Part shown: positions 40,190 to 49,180 of the stretch, in pieces
Layout of the letters: each line of letters starts with the position of its first letter
Numbering within the stretch: position 1 is the stretch's first letter
Assembly: GCF_041146875.1 (NCBI RefSeq)
Contig: NZ_JBFRXP010000006.1
Location: 1 to 64,000, forward strand
Reading direction: 5' to 3'
Origin: Igneacidithiobacillus sp041146875
Lineage (GTDB): Bacteria; Pseudomonadota; Gammaproteobacteria; Acidithiobacillales; Acidithiobacillaceae
Length of the DNA stretch: 64,000 bases
Notes under the pieces: model-generated
The model's input: the letters and a program-made list of their open reading frames with translations, nothing else
The model's database searches: none
Told to the model about the DNA's origin: nothing
Made by a program: the position numbers and the translations under genes

Positions 40190-40566
40190 TGCTGTGCCTC
40201 GCCTTCCTGTTGTTGCGCGGCAATCTCGGCCCGCACTTGCTCCATATCCAAGGCCTTGGCCTGTTCGATAACCTGATCGAGAGCACTTGCTGGCAGGGAA
40301 CCGGCCTGCGAGAAAATACCAATCTGTTGCCGGAAAATCGTTAACGTCGGAATGGAGCGCACTTGAAAGGCGCCAGCCAATTCCTGTTCTTCGTCGGTAT
40401 TCACTTTCCCGAAGATTACCTCTGGATACTTCTCGGCCGCGGCCTCGAAAATGGGCGCGAAGGCCCGACACGGGGCACACCAAGGCGCCCAAAAATCTAC
40501 CAGAACCATCTCATTACCGGTGATGATCTGTTCAAAGTTGTCCTGCGTCAGTTCGACAACGGCCAT
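40186..40566 (-). CDS. Thioredoxin with CAPC active site
   Basis: 126 residues: a thioredoxin fold with VLVDFWAPWCAPCRAFAPIF, active-site Cys30 and Cys33, and the cis-Pro loop IRSIPTLTIF near residue 78. The dipeptide between the cysteines is Ala-Pro instead of the canonical Gly-Pro of TrxA, which should shift redox potential. A Gln/Glu-rich tail of about 15 residues is added. AGGAGG lies upstream of ATG 40566. Divergent from xseA, convergent with the tonB pair. A cytoplasmic thiol reductase or specialised thioredoxin. Confidence 0.87.
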   Translation of the reverse strand: MAVVELTQDNFEQIITGNEMVLVDFWAPWCAPCRAFAPIFEAAAEKYPEVIFGKVNTDEEQELAGAFQVRSIPTLTIFRQQIGIFSQAGSLPASALDQVIEQAKALDMEQVRAEIAAQQQEGEAQH

Positions 40567-40651
40567 GAGGCCTCCTTGCGTAGCGAATTCTTGGTTGACC
40601 ATAAGACCTGCTCCCCGTAAGGTCAAGGCAAATGCCGAGGGATGAGGACAA

Positions 40652-41992
40652 ATGAGCGAATTCGCCACGTCAATGCCGATTCTGCGGGTGAGCGACCTGA
40701 ATAGCGCTGTGCGCGAGATCATTGAAGGGAACTTTCCGTCTCTACGCGTGGAGGGCGAGATCTCCAATTTTGCCTGCCCGAGTTCTGGGCATTGGTATTT
40801 TTCTCTCAAGGATGCCCAAGCACAGGTGCGCTGCGCGATGTTTCGCAACCGCAATGGCCTGCAGAGCTGGCGCCCCCGCGATGGTCTGCAGGTACAGGTC
40901 GTCGCGCAGCCGACTTTGTATGAGGGGCGTGGAGAATTTCAGCTGATCGTCGAGCAGATGGAAGAGCTGGGCGCTGGCAACCTTGCAGCCGAATTTCAGC
41001 GCATCAAAGAGAAGCTTGCGGCAGAAGGGCTCTTCGCCAACGAACACAAACGCCCGCTGCCGCAGAATCCGCGCCGGGTGGCAGTCATTAGCTCGGCGAC
41101 AGGTGCCGCCTGGCACGATATCCGCGTCACCCTGGACAAGCGTTGGCCACTGCTAGAGCTTTTGCTCTACCCAGTGCAAGTACAAGGGGACGCTGCGGTA
41201 GCACAGATTGTTGCCGCGCTGGAGACCGCCAATCGGCGCACGACCGAGGACCTCATTATCCTCGCCCGCGGTGGCGGTAGCGCGGAAGACCTGTGGTGCT
41301 TCAATGATGAACGGATCGCCCGCGCCATCCACGCCAGTGCATTGCCAGTGGTGACCGGTATCGGGCATGAAATCGACTTTTCCATTGCCGACTTCGTTGC
41401 CGATTGGCGTGCCGCCACGCCTACCGCTGCCGCAGAGTGCATCAGCCCAGATCGCGTGGAATGGGAACAACGCATCCACAGCAAACGCCAGCAGCTGCAG
41501 CGCGGCATGGAGCGCCACTTGCGCGAAGCCACCCTAGGACTGGACCACTTACGCGCCCGCCTGCGCAATCCGAGCACCATCCTGCGGCAGCAAGAGGCGC
41601 AAGTTTTTCAACTGCAACAGCGCCTGCGACGGCAAATCCACCTGGAATTGACACGCTGGGAGCAACACGAGAATACACTCGGCGCCCGGCTGCTGCGCCT
41701 CGACCCCCAACGACTTTTTCGTCTCCACGCGGAGCAGATCCAGCGACTAGGTGCGCGCCTGCGGCTTGCCATCCAGCGCCAGCTTGGCCAGCAGGAACAG
41801 GAAGTGGACCGGCATCGCTTGCGCCTGCGTGGCCTGAGTCCCACTGCCGTTCTCGAACGAGGCTATGCCATAGTACGCAATCACAATGGAAATGTGCTTC
41901 GCGCGAGCGAAAGTGTGGAGCTTGGGGCAAAGATCGATATCCAGCTATGGCACGGTCGCCTACGCAGCCAGGTTTTGGAACGAGAGGACTAG
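40652..41992 (+). CDS. xseA: Exodeoxyribonuclease VII large subunit
   Basis: 446 residues. N-terminal OB-fold: ILRVSDLNSAVREIIEGNFPSLRVEGEISNFACPSSGHWYFSLKD. Catalytic domain: VAVISSATGAAWHDI, ILARGGGSAEDLWCFNDE, VVTGIGHEIDFSIADFVADWRAATPTAAAE. A coiled-coil region follows and the C-terminus carries SPTAVLERGYAIV. With XseB it degrades single-stranded DNA to oligonucleotides. xseB is not adjacent. The next gene begins two bases after the stop. Confidence 0.94.
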   Translation: MSEFATSMPILRVSDLNSAVREIIEGNFPSLRVEGEISNFACPSSGHWYFSLKDAQAQVRCAMFRNRNGLQSWRPRDGLQVQVVAQPTLYEGRGEFQLIVEQMEELGAGNLAAEFQRIKEKLAAEGLFANEHKRPLPQNPRRVAVISSATGAAWHDIRVTLDKRWPLLELLLYPVQVQGDAAVAQIVAALETANRRTTEDLIILARGGGSAEDLWCFNDERIARAIHASALPVVTGIGHEIDFSIADFVADWRAATPTAAAECISPDRVEWEQRIHSKRQQLQRGMERHLREATLGLDHLRARLRNPSTILRQQEAQVFQLQQRLRRQIHLELTRWEQHENTLGARLLRLDPQRLFRLHAEQIQRLGARLRLAIQRQLGQQEQEVDRHRLRLRGLSPTAVLERGYAIVRNHNGNVLRASESVELGAKIDIQLWHGRLRSQVLERED

Positions 41993-41993
41993 G

Positions 41994-42830
41994 GTGGCAT
42001 CGACACTGCAGCCACATTCCGTACCACCGGGCTGGTTTGTTCGCTGGTCGAAAGAGTCTTGGGCTTTGCAAAAGGAGGCTCCCGTCGCTTTCACCTTTCT
42101 CTCGGGACTGTTGATTTTGCTGAATCTCAGTCACCAGCCACTGATTCTGACCATCCCCTTCGCCTGCCTGGAAACTGCTCTCATTTTTGCCACCGCCATG
42201 GCCGTAGAACTTGGCAGTTGGCAGATACGTGATTTGCTTCTGGCCTTTCGCGACCTACCCTGGTTGCCCCTAATTCGCCTCGGCGTGGCCCTCGCGCTCC
42301 TGGTTTTCCTCATTCTTTTGTTGCTCTGGTCTCTGCATCACTATCTGCAAGGGATTTTGGTACACGACCATATCTCTTCGGCGGCCACCCTGAAAAATTT
42401 GCATACCCATGCTTGGGAAAGCCTGCCGTTGTGGCTTAAGAACCTCCTCAGCAACAGTCTCGGCAATGCGCAAACCCTGCTCGGCAACGTATTCCTGATG
42501 CTCTCCGTGGGCGCGGTCGTGCTCGGCCTGGCGCGGCAGGGCTATCTCGCTCTCCTGGCCGGTTTTCTGGCGGTATTGCGTAACGTGCGCATCTGGCTAG
42601 TATTCCTGCTTGCCAGCCTGCTATTGCAGGGTGCCATCAGCTACCTAGCCAACATTCTCCATCAACCGGCCGCTGCGGCACTGGTTGCCGCCTTATCTGT
42701 CATGCTCTTGCTCTGGGTAGGACTCTTTGGTTGGTGCTTTGCCAAAGAAACTTTTGGCTTGCCCAAACAGCGACAGACCCAACGCCAGCGCGTGCGCAAG
42801 GCGCACGCGGTACCCAGCCTACCGCATTGA
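41994..42830 (+). CDS. Multi-pass membrane protein, unknown
   Basis: 278 residues from GTG 41994, two bases after xseA. Six or so membrane helices (FTFLSGLLILLNLS, LIRLGVALALLVFLILLLLW, VFLMLSVGAVVLGLA, YLALLAGFLAVL, IWLVFLLASLLLQGAI, AALVAALSVMLLLWVGLFGWCF) with a basic C-terminal tail. The helix content and glycine pattern resemble the DUF4013/YciC-like or EI24 type of membrane proteins, but no diagnostic motif is visible. Coupling to xseA is by position only. Confidence 0.65.
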   Translation: MASTLQPHSVPPGWFVRWSKESWALQKEAPVAFTFLSGLLILLNLSHQPLILTIPFACLETALIFATAMAVELGSWQIRDLLLAFRDLPWLPLIRLGVALALLVFLILLLLWSLHHYLQGILVHDHISSAATLKNLHTHAWESLPLWLKNLLSNSLGNAQTLLGNVFLMLSVGAVVLGLARQGYLALLAGFLAVLRNVRIWLVFLLASLLLQGAISYLANILHQPAAAALVAALSVMLLLWVGLFGWCFAKETFGLPKQRQTQRQRVRKAHAVPSLPH

Positions 42831-42852
42831 TTTTCGCAAGCTGAGAATCCAC

Positions 42853-43560
42853 TCAGGCAATCGGACCCAGGATACCCTGAAAGAAATCCGTCAACTCGTT
42901 CATTGCCTGCCGGTCAGCGAACTGAAAAGCAAAACCAAGCAACACAAATTCGGGGGTATGTTTACCTTTTTTCTCGTCGGAGGGCGGATCAAGGAGCACA
43001 CGGCGTCGGAGTTCCGCTTGCCCCCTCCACTCACGCAGATCATCGCGGCGCAGAACGACCACGCCTTGATCGCCTTCCTCACAGCCCCCGGTGTCTGCGA
43101 GCTGTTCACTCGAGACATAAATACTCGCGAGGAATCCCCCCAGCCCGATGTCAACCACATCTCCGCGTACCAGTTCCGTACTGCACGGGCTGTGCCAACA
43201 CGCAAGAACTGCGTTGTTCAGGGTGTACCGCAGATTCCTACGTTCCTGACGCACCTGAATACTACCCGGGTAAGGGAAGACCCAAAAACCGGGGTCTGCT
43301 TCTTTACCATCCTGTAGGAGAAAATGAACCGAGCGGCTAGGCTCGTAGTGAGCCACCAACAACTTGATATCGCTCCCACCTAAGTCTTGACAGGAAATTG
43401 TCACGCCCGTAGGGGAAAGACGAACGACTCGACCGATGCTATGAATCCCATGGCCTAGATCGCTCAGGGCAATCGCGCCCGCGCTCTCTCGTAAATATAG
43501 AAGGTATTCGACTATTGCGTCGCCGATCAGGGTATCCCCCTGAGGATCAGGCTTACCCAT
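42853..43560 (-). CDS. YcgR-like PilZ protein, flagellar brake type
   Basis: 235 residues from ATG 43560 behind GGGAGGAAG. The N-terminal half is YcgR-N-like (VVRLSPTGVTISCQDLGGSD). The PilZ half has RQERR (the RxxxR c-di-GMP-binding motif) and then VVDIGLGGFLA, where the second motif D-x-S-x-x-G has Gly instead of Ser. It is downstream of motB on the same strand (115-base gap), consistent with a flagellar brake that slows the motor in response to c-di-GMP. The altered second motif may weaken ligand binding. Confidence 0.78.
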   Translation of the reverse strand: MGKPDPQGDTLIGDAIVEYLLYLRESAGAIALSDLGHGIHSIGRVVRLSPTGVTISCQDLGGSDIKLLVAHYEPSRSVHFLLQDGKEADPGFWVFPYPGSIQVRQERRNLRYTLNNAVLACWHSPCSTELVRGDVVDIGLGGFLASIYVSSEQLADTGGCEEGDQGVVVLRRDDLREWRGQAELRRRVLLDPPSDEKKGKHTPEFVLLGFAFQFADRQAMNELTDFFQGILGPIA

Positions 43561-43675
43561 TATCAGCTTCCTCCCATTCTCTGGCCAAGCTCTACTCCCC
43601 AGGCATTCCTGCGGGTGATTGTGCTGGCTTATCAGGATGAGACGATAACATAGCCATAAACGAGGAAGAAACCTA

Positions 43676-44638
43676 TTACCCTGCCAGCTTCTCTGCCGGA
43701 GGTGACGAGCGCGTAGTTTCCACCACGCTGTGCAGGGCAACGTTCGCGGAAGAAGCTCCACTCACCGTCATTACTGCTTGCTGATTCTTGATGATCCGAT
43801 CGGATGCGGTGTTACTGAGCACGACAATCGTCACCCGCCGGTTTAGTGGTGAGTCAGGATTCTGACGGTCGAATAACACCGCCGCCCCCATACCCATGAC
43901 ACGGAGTATCTTTGCTTCAGCCAAGCCATGCTGCACCATAATTTGTCGCACCGAATTAGCTCGGCCGGCGGACAAGTTGAAATTGCTATACCCTCGTCCC
44001 TCATTTAGATAGCGTAGAGCATCAGTGTGCCCGGTAATACTTACCCGATTCGGAAGAGTATTAAGAGTTGGCGCAATCGCCTCAAAAATCACGCGGGCAT
44101 AGGGTTCCAGCTCGGTACTACCATTAGGAAACATTGATCGTTTGGCGCTATCCACCACTTGGATGCGCAAACCCTCCGGGGTAATGTTAATCAACAATTG
44201 TTTTCGAAATGCAGCAAGAGCGGGATTCTCACGAATCTGCGCTTCCAACTCTTGTTTCAAACGCTCCAAGTTGTGTCGATCAATTTCCTGGGCAGTAGAA
44301 CCTGGGGCCTCGGGACTTGGTATTGTTTGATTTTTCTGCCCACGCTGCACCTGGCCAACCGTTTTATTCAGGTTGCTACCACCACCATTGAGTATGGAGT
44401 TAGAAGAACCGGTCCCTGGCCCTCCCATGAGCGAAACGCGCTCAGGATTTTTAAACCAGTTCGCAATCCCCTGCAAAGTAGCTTTGGTCGTTGATCCTAA
44501 TAGCCACATAAGCAGAAAAAAGGCCATGAGCGCGGTAATGAAATCCGCGTAGGCAATTTTCCACGCACCCCCGTGGCTACCACCGCCTTTTTTGATACGT
44601 TTAATGACAATGGGTTGGTCTTTTTTCCCTTCAGCCAT
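43676..44638 (-). CDS. motB: Flagellar motor stator protein MotB
   Basis: 320 residues. The N-terminal helix GAWKIAYADFITALMAFFLLMWLLG has the proton-binding Asp32, matching MotB of E. coli in position. A plug/linker region follows, then the OmpA-like peptidoglycan-binding domain: VSITGHTDALRYLNEGRGYSNFNLSAGRANSVRQIM and NRRVTIVVL. It anchors the stator to peptidoglycan and, with MotA, forms the proton channel that turns the flagellum. Starts three bases after the motA stop. Confidence 0.95.
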   Translation of the reverse strand: MAEGKKDQPIVIKRIKKGGGSHGGAWKIAYADFITALMAFFLLMWLLGSTTKATLQGIANWFKNPERVSLMGGPGTGSSNSILNGGGSNLNKTVGQVQRGQKNQTIPSPEAPGSTAQEIDRHNLERLKQELEAQIRENPALAAFRKQLLINITPEGLRIQVVDSAKRSMFPNGSTELEPYARVIFEAIAPTLNTLPNRVSITGHTDALRYLNEGRGYSNFNLSAGRANSVRQIMVQHGLAEAKILRVMGMGAAVLFDRQNPDSPLNRRVTIVVLSNTASDRIIKNQQAVMTVSGASSANVALHSVVETTRSSPPAEKLAG

Positions 44639-44641
44639 CGC

Positions 44642-45502
44642 TTATTTGCCCTTTAAATCCCGCAAATGAGCATCAAGCTCCTGAAAGCTCGGTCGTTCAG
44701 TGGAGTATAAGACCTTCCGCCCAAATTCGACGGCAACCTGCGGCGGATATGCGTTCATTGTCGCGAGCAAGGCAACCTTAATGGTCTCCAACATTTTGCT
44801 GCTTTCAGCAGCACGGTCTTCCATTCGCGCGGCGATAGGTGACACAACTGCATATCCCAGCAAAATACCAAGAAATGTTCCTACCAGGGCTGCGGCGATA
44901 AGCTCTCCCAATACTGCAGGGGGTTTGTCCACCGAACTCATCACATTGACCACCCCCATCACTGCGGCAACAATACCGAAAGCTGGCATGCCATCCGCCG
45001 CACGGGTAAGTGCATGGATGGGTACTTCCAGTTCCCGGTGGTGCGTATCGATCTCTACATCCATGAGATTTTCCATCTCAAAAGCGCCGAGTGTGCCACC
45101 TACCATGAGCCGCAGATAGTCGGTAAGAAACTCCAAAACATGATGGTCTCCCAAAATTACCGGGTATTTCTTGAACACTTCGCTGTTCTGTGGGTCGTCG
45201 ACATCAGCTTCTATGGACATCAATCCCCCTTGCCGAATACGGCCAAAAATTTCGTTCAAGAGGCTCAGTAACTCCATGTAAGCAGCACGAGTGTATTTGC
45301 TTCCCTTGAGCGCCAGGGGCAGCATTTTCAACACTGCCTTAAAGCTTCTGGGAAAAGTGGAAGCAAAAAACGCCCCAAATGCCCCACCAATAATCATGAG
45401 GGCTTCAAAAGGTTGAATGAGTGCAGTAAGCTTTCCGCCTTCTGCCACGAATCCACCAAAGATGGCACCAAGCGCAATCACATAACCAATGATGAGAAAC
45501 AT
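44642..45502 (-). CDS. motA: Flagellar motor stator protein MotA
   Basis: 286 residues with four membrane helices, opening with a helix (MFLIIGYVIALGAIFGGFVAEGGKLTALIQPFEALMIIGGAFGAFFAS) and ending with a cytoplasmic tail. Cytoplasmic loop charges (RTxHxxxx-type, VEIDTHHRELEVP) and MPAFGIVAAVMGVVNVM with the conserved channel proline region match MotA. Forms the ion-conducting stator with MotB, which is encoded three bases downstream. FliL is encoded 12 bases upstream. Confidence 0.95.
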   Translation of the reverse strand: MFLIIGYVIALGAIFGGFVAEGGKLTALIQPFEALMIIGGAFGAFFASTFPRSFKAVLKMLPLALKGSKYTRAAYMELLSLLNEIFGRIRQGGLMSIEADVDDPQNSEVFKKYPVILGDHHVLEFLTDYLRLMVGGTLGAFEMENLMDVEIDTHHRELEVPIHALTRAADGMPAFGIVAAVMGVVNVMSSVDKPPAVLGELIAAALVGTFLGILLGYAVVSPIAARMEDRAAESSKMLETIKVALLATMNAYPPQVAVEFGRKVLYSTERPSFQELDAHLRDLKGK

Positions 45503-45514
45503 ATCGCTCTCCGC

Positions 45515-46015
45515 TTACTGGACCACAAAACTACTAAAATATGCGGCAACGACTGGTGGCGGCGACTTACCCGACGGATCCGGCAATGCGCCACCATCAG
45601 TTTCCAAAACCTGATTCACGTCTGTTTTTATTTTGCTCAGCAGCTGACTCCGAACACTCGGGTCGCTGACTTTATCAGCTTGCTGTGCTGCGAGTAGTTG
45701 CAATATCTGATTTCGAATTTCTGGCAAATAGGCTTGAATTTTTTTATCCAAGTCTGCGTCATACGTCTTTAACTCCACTTTTACTTGTATGTAGTGCGTT
45801 CCACCATCATTACTCTGCAGATTAGTTACCAGCGAACCCAGGTCGATGAATTTGGTTTGCTGCGCACGCTCCTGCATCAACTGCGCCTTACTTGGTGGAG
45901 CGCTTGCGCGCAGCATAAACCACCAGACGCCGCCCGAGACAATCAGCAGCAATAAAATTGCAATGATTGCCAGCAGAAGTATTTTTCCCTTACCTGCTTT
46001 CTCTTTTCCTGACAT
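45515..46015 (-). CDS. fliL: Flagellar basal-body-associated protein FliL
   Basis: 166 residues from ATG 46015; a TTG four codons earlier is possible. A single N-terminal membrane helix (ILLLAIIAILLLLIVSGGVWWFML) is followed by a periplasmic domain containing FIDLGSLVTNLQSNDGGTHYIQVKVELKTYD and PEIRNQILQLLAAQQADKVSDPS, typical FliL. It supports stator function and torque. The fliL-motA-motB order on one strand is a compact motility operon. Confidence 0.9.
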   Translation of the reverse strand: MSGKEKAGKGKILLLAIIAILLLLIVSGGVWWFMLRASAPPSKAQLMQERAQQTKFIDLGSLVTNLQSNDGGTHYIQVKVELKTYDADLDKKIQAYLPEIRNQILQLLAAQQADKVSDPSVRSQLLSKIKTDVNQVLETDGGALPDPSGKSPPPVVAAYFSSFVVQ

Positions 46016-46065
46016 TTTCCGTGCCAATCCCTGTGCAAAAACAATTTCTGATACTACAAGCCCAA

Positions 46066-46473
46066 CTATCCGAGAGAAAGCGTGTGCACGCTCTGCTCTT
46101 GCTCAACAATGCTTTCTCCCCGCCACACCCGAGATAAAGCCAATAGAATCGCAGGGCACTGCTCCAGTGCTGTTGTGTCCGCAAAAATCCGAGTATGGGC
46201 AAAACGCAATAGCAGTAACCTACATAGTCGATCGGCAAGATTTTGCCGGTCTCGTGCCCAGCAGGGTGGCAGCTGAGCAAGCTGATGCTGCACAATCCGC
46301 TCGGCATGGGCGAGCTCTGGCCAGGGCTCAAGGGCTGCCTTGCAACCCGCGCGCGTCTGCACCCGTCGCAGGCTTTGCTCAACCCCAACTATCACTAAAG
46401 GCAGGACATCTCTCTTGTCGTAACCTCCAGATTTCTGCCCATATTTCCCATCCTCTCGCAAGTTGTTCAACAC
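46066..46473 (-). CDS. Hypothetical protein upstream of fliL
   Basis: 135 residues from GTG 46473, with GAGG about eight bases upstream. Composition is leucine- and arginine-rich and helical (VVQHQLAQLP-like repeats, DRLCRLLLLRFAHT), with several cysteines. No signal peptide, membrane helix or known motif. It lies 50 bases upstream of fliL on the same strand and is divergent from the GGDEF gene, so a place in the motility operon is likely if it is real. Unrecognised. Confidence 0.5.
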   Translation of the reverse strand: MLNNLREDGKYGQKSGGYDKRDVLPLVIVGVEQSLRRVQTRAGCKAALEPWPELAHAERIVQHQLAQLPPCWARDRQNLADRLCRLLLLRFAHTRIFADTTALEQCPAILLALSRVWRGESIVEQEQSVHTLSLG

Positions 46474-46602
46474 CTTTCACCTCGGGAAAGTCGACCATTG
46501 AAGCGAATAGCGGCACATCTGGGAAATTTCTTGAATCCTCTCAGAAAAAAACTGGCACGGCTTATGCTTAGGACTGCATACTGTCGTGAGAGGATCAGCT
46601 TT

Positions 46603-47505
46603 ATGGAAACGCGCACATGGCAACAGCCCAAGTCCCTGCGGATGGCTACAGAAAGTCAGGACTTCTACCAAGATGCATTAGATAGGCTCATCAACGCCTG
46701 GAGCATCTATTGGTCTGCATGGCTGGACCAGGGGGAGACGAGCACGGCAGAGCGGGCACTGATGCGCTCTCTGCATGATCCAGAGGCCTCTCTCGACCAA
46801 GAGGACCGCAGCGCTTGGGCATCACTGGAGAGAGAGTGTCACGAACTGCTGCATAAGCTACGGGCCACACAAACGTCAAAAAACCGACAGGATCTCTGTA
46901 ACCGAACACTCATTCGTGAAGTCACCCAGTTTCAGAACGATTGTTGGAACGAATCAATACAGCGCCAACGTGCACAAAGTGAAGCGGATGCACTAACCGG
47001 TCTACCCAATCGACGACGCCTTGCGAAGGATCTCCTGCGTGAGGAATCGAGAGTTCTACGTGGTGCGGCCGCTTGTATCGCCATCATTGACCTGGATCAT
47101 TTCAAGACCTTCAACGACCAGCATGGGCACCTCGCCGGGGATCAAGCATTGCGTGCAGTGGCCGATTTTTTGCGAGGAGCCCTACGCCCCTACGACGGCG
47201 TGTATCGCTATGGTGGGGAAGAATTCATCTTGATCCTTCCCGGAATGGAGGAATCCTGCGCGCTACAAAATGCCAATAGACTCTGTGAGCGCCTTGCTGC
47301 TACGCGACTATATTTTGACGATGGGGTTCCTTTCCAGCTGAGCATCTCCATTGGAATTGCAGCGTTGGGACCGAACGCCGCTCTCGAAAGTGTTCTCGCC
47401 GCAGCGGACGCAGCGCTCTATCAAGCCAAAGCCGACGGGCGCGGCAAAGCAATGTTGGGCTCCGCCGGGACTTTCGCAAATCATCAACACGCCGTATCAT
47501 CATGA
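46603..47505 (+). CDS. GGDEF diguanylate cyclase
   Basis: 300 residues from ATG 46603. The first 120 or so are helical and unrecognised, possibly a sensor. The GGDEF domain begins DALTGLPNRRRL (129-140), then IIDLDHFKTFNDQHGH, and the active-site loop GGEEF at 204-208. An RPYD inhibitory I-site lies five residues upstream (195-198), suggesting product feedback. It should make c-di-GMP. Beside motility and YcgR genes, it probably regulates the flagellar motor. Followed by a second GGDEF gene after 33 bases. Confidence 0.88.
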   Translation: METRTWQQPKSLRMATESQDFYQDALDRLINAWSIYWSAWLDQGETSTAERALMRSLHDPEASLDQEDRSAWASLERECHELLHKLRATQTSKNRQDLCNRTLIREVTQFQNDCWNESIQRQRAQSEADALTGLPNRRRLAKDLLREESRVLRGAAACIAIIDLDHFKTFNDQHGHLAGDQALRAVADFLRGALRPYDGVYRYGGEEFILILPGMEESCALQNANRLCERLAATRLYFDDGVPFQLSISIGIAALGPNAALESVLAAADAALYQAKADGRGKAMLGSAGTFANHQHAVSS

Positions 47506-47538
47506 TAGTCTCCCATTTCGACGCACGGCTTATAAATC

Positions 47539-49125
47539 ATGATCGAAAACGATCCGAAAGAGATTGGAATTTCCGTCCTAAAGGCCTTACTGCGGGAAAA
47601 CCTACCAGCCGACCCCGAAAACTATCGCCTTGTCTACAATCAAATATTCAGTGCTGAAAGCGATACTGCTGGGCAAGCATTACCAAATGCCTGGAAAGAG
47701 ACCCTAAAGAATTTTCTGCAGGAATGGGATCGTAGCCAAGCTGGGCTCAGCCACTTACAAAAAATTCAGCAGCGAAATGAGCTTTTCACCAAAGAGCAAG
47801 ATGCCGCAGTCTTCGCGGCGATGGTGAAGCTTGTGGAGCGTTGGCGAACTCTGGCAACTCGAGGGAGTTCTGGTACTGAAGAGCCCAACGAAAATTCCAA
47901 TGCTATGCAGCAGATCTGGGTCCGTGGCTTACGTTCCGGCTTCACCGTTCCGCTTAAAAATGATTCCCGAGGGCAAGCCATAATTGAAACCGTTGATAAC
48001 CTTTTGTCTAATCATGGTGCGCCTGCTCAAGACTTTATCCAACTATTACGGAATCTCTGGGAGCGCTTGGACGATGATGAGATTGAGAAAGAGAAAGTTC
48101 AGGACATCTATCGTCGCGCATTACGCTTGCTCTTCTCGGGGAGTGCCGAGTTATTCACCAAAGACCCTTGGTTTAGCGAACAACTAAAAACGCTAGGTGA
48201 GGCATTCAGCACACCGCCAGCAACCGCGCTGCAAGCACAAGAACTACTCTCCGGATTGACGGAACTACTCTATCGGCAAGAACAACGCCGCGCGCCCGTC
48301 ACCGACGTAGACCGGGCACTTCAGGAACTTCTGCAACTCGTCTTCCAATATATCGAGACATTAAGCGAAGGAAGCAGTGATACCTATGACGAATTCGTGC
48401 GTATAAGTACGGAGATCGAACGCAGTGACGACCCAAAGCATATTCGCAGCTTGGTTGGCAAACTGGTTGAGCGCAGCCGAAGTTTACAAGACATGTTGCG
48501 CGATTCTCGCGACGCTTTGCGCCAAGCTCGCGCACAATTAGAAGGGGCACGTAGTCGCGTACAGGACATGGAAGAAGAGATTTCCCAGCTCAACCTCCTG
48601 GTGCATGAAGACCCTCTCACCCACCTGCTCAATCGTCGCGGACTGCATCTCGTCTTCGAACGAGAAACGGCGCGGGCTGAGAGGCAAAAAGGTACTCTCA
48701 GTATTGCACTACTAGATCTCGATCATTTCAAAAAAATCAACGATCGTTTTGGACACGAAACAGGGGACGAAATTTTGCGTCATTTTTCTGGACTTTTGCG
48801 CCAAAGCCTACGTACGGAAGATGCAATTGCTCGATATGGCGGTGAGGAATTTGTCGTCCTCATGCCAGGCGCGGTTCCCAAACTTGCCATACAAATTTTG
48901 GAACGCCTGCAAAGCACTCTGCGCACGCACCCTTTGGTGACTACTGACCAGCAGCACATCACGGTAAATTTCAGCGCCGGGATCGTAGGATGGCGACCGG
49001 CTACCAACCTAGAATCCGCGCTTTCCGCTGCTGACCACGCCTTGTATCGGGCCAAGCGAGATGGGCGCCAAAGGATTTATCTCAACGACAACGAGCAAGC
49101 CCCAGGAAATGCAAGATCGACTTGA
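47539..49125 (+). CDS. GGDEF diguanylate cyclase with long helical N-terminus
   Basis: 528 residues. About 350 residues of helical, coiled-coil-like sequence precede the cyclase domain (SRVQDMEEEISQLNLLVHEDPLTHLLNRRGLHLVFE). GGEEF is at 434-438, with an RTED I-site just upstream, and LLDLDHFKKINDRFGHETGD is the metal/nucleotide loop. Likely active and product-inhibited. Cotranscribed with the preceding GGDEF gene. The N-terminus resembles that of cyclases with DUF-type helical sensor bundles; its ligand is unknown. Confidence 0.88.
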   Translation: MIENDPKEIGISVLKALLRENLPADPENYRLVYNQIFSAESDTAGQALPNAWKETLKNFLQEWDRSQAGLSHLQKIQQRNELFTKEQDAAVFAAMVKLVERWRTLATRGSSGTEEPNENSNAMQQIWVRGLRSGFTVPLKNDSRGQAIIETVDNLLSNHGAPAQDFIQLLRNLWERLDDDEIEKEKVQDIYRRALRLLFSGSAELFTKDPWFSEQLKTLGEAFSTPPATALQAQELLSGLTELLYRQEQRRAPVTDVDRALQELLQLVFQYIETLSEGSSDTYDEFVRISTEIERSDDPKHIRSLVGKLVERSRSLQDMLRDSRDALRQARAQLEGARSRVQDMEEEISQLNLLVHEDPLTHLLNRRGLHLVFERETARAERQKGTLSIALLDLDHFKKINDRFGHETGDEILRHFSGLLRQSLRTEDAIARYGGEEFVVLMPGAVPKLAIQILERLQSTLRTHPLVTTDQQHITVNFSAGIVGWRPATNLESALSAADHALYRAKRDGRQRIYLNDNEQAPGNARST

Positions 49126-49180
49126 CGCGATCCCATACGAGATCTACAACTAATAAGACAGAATCATCCGAGGAATTGAG

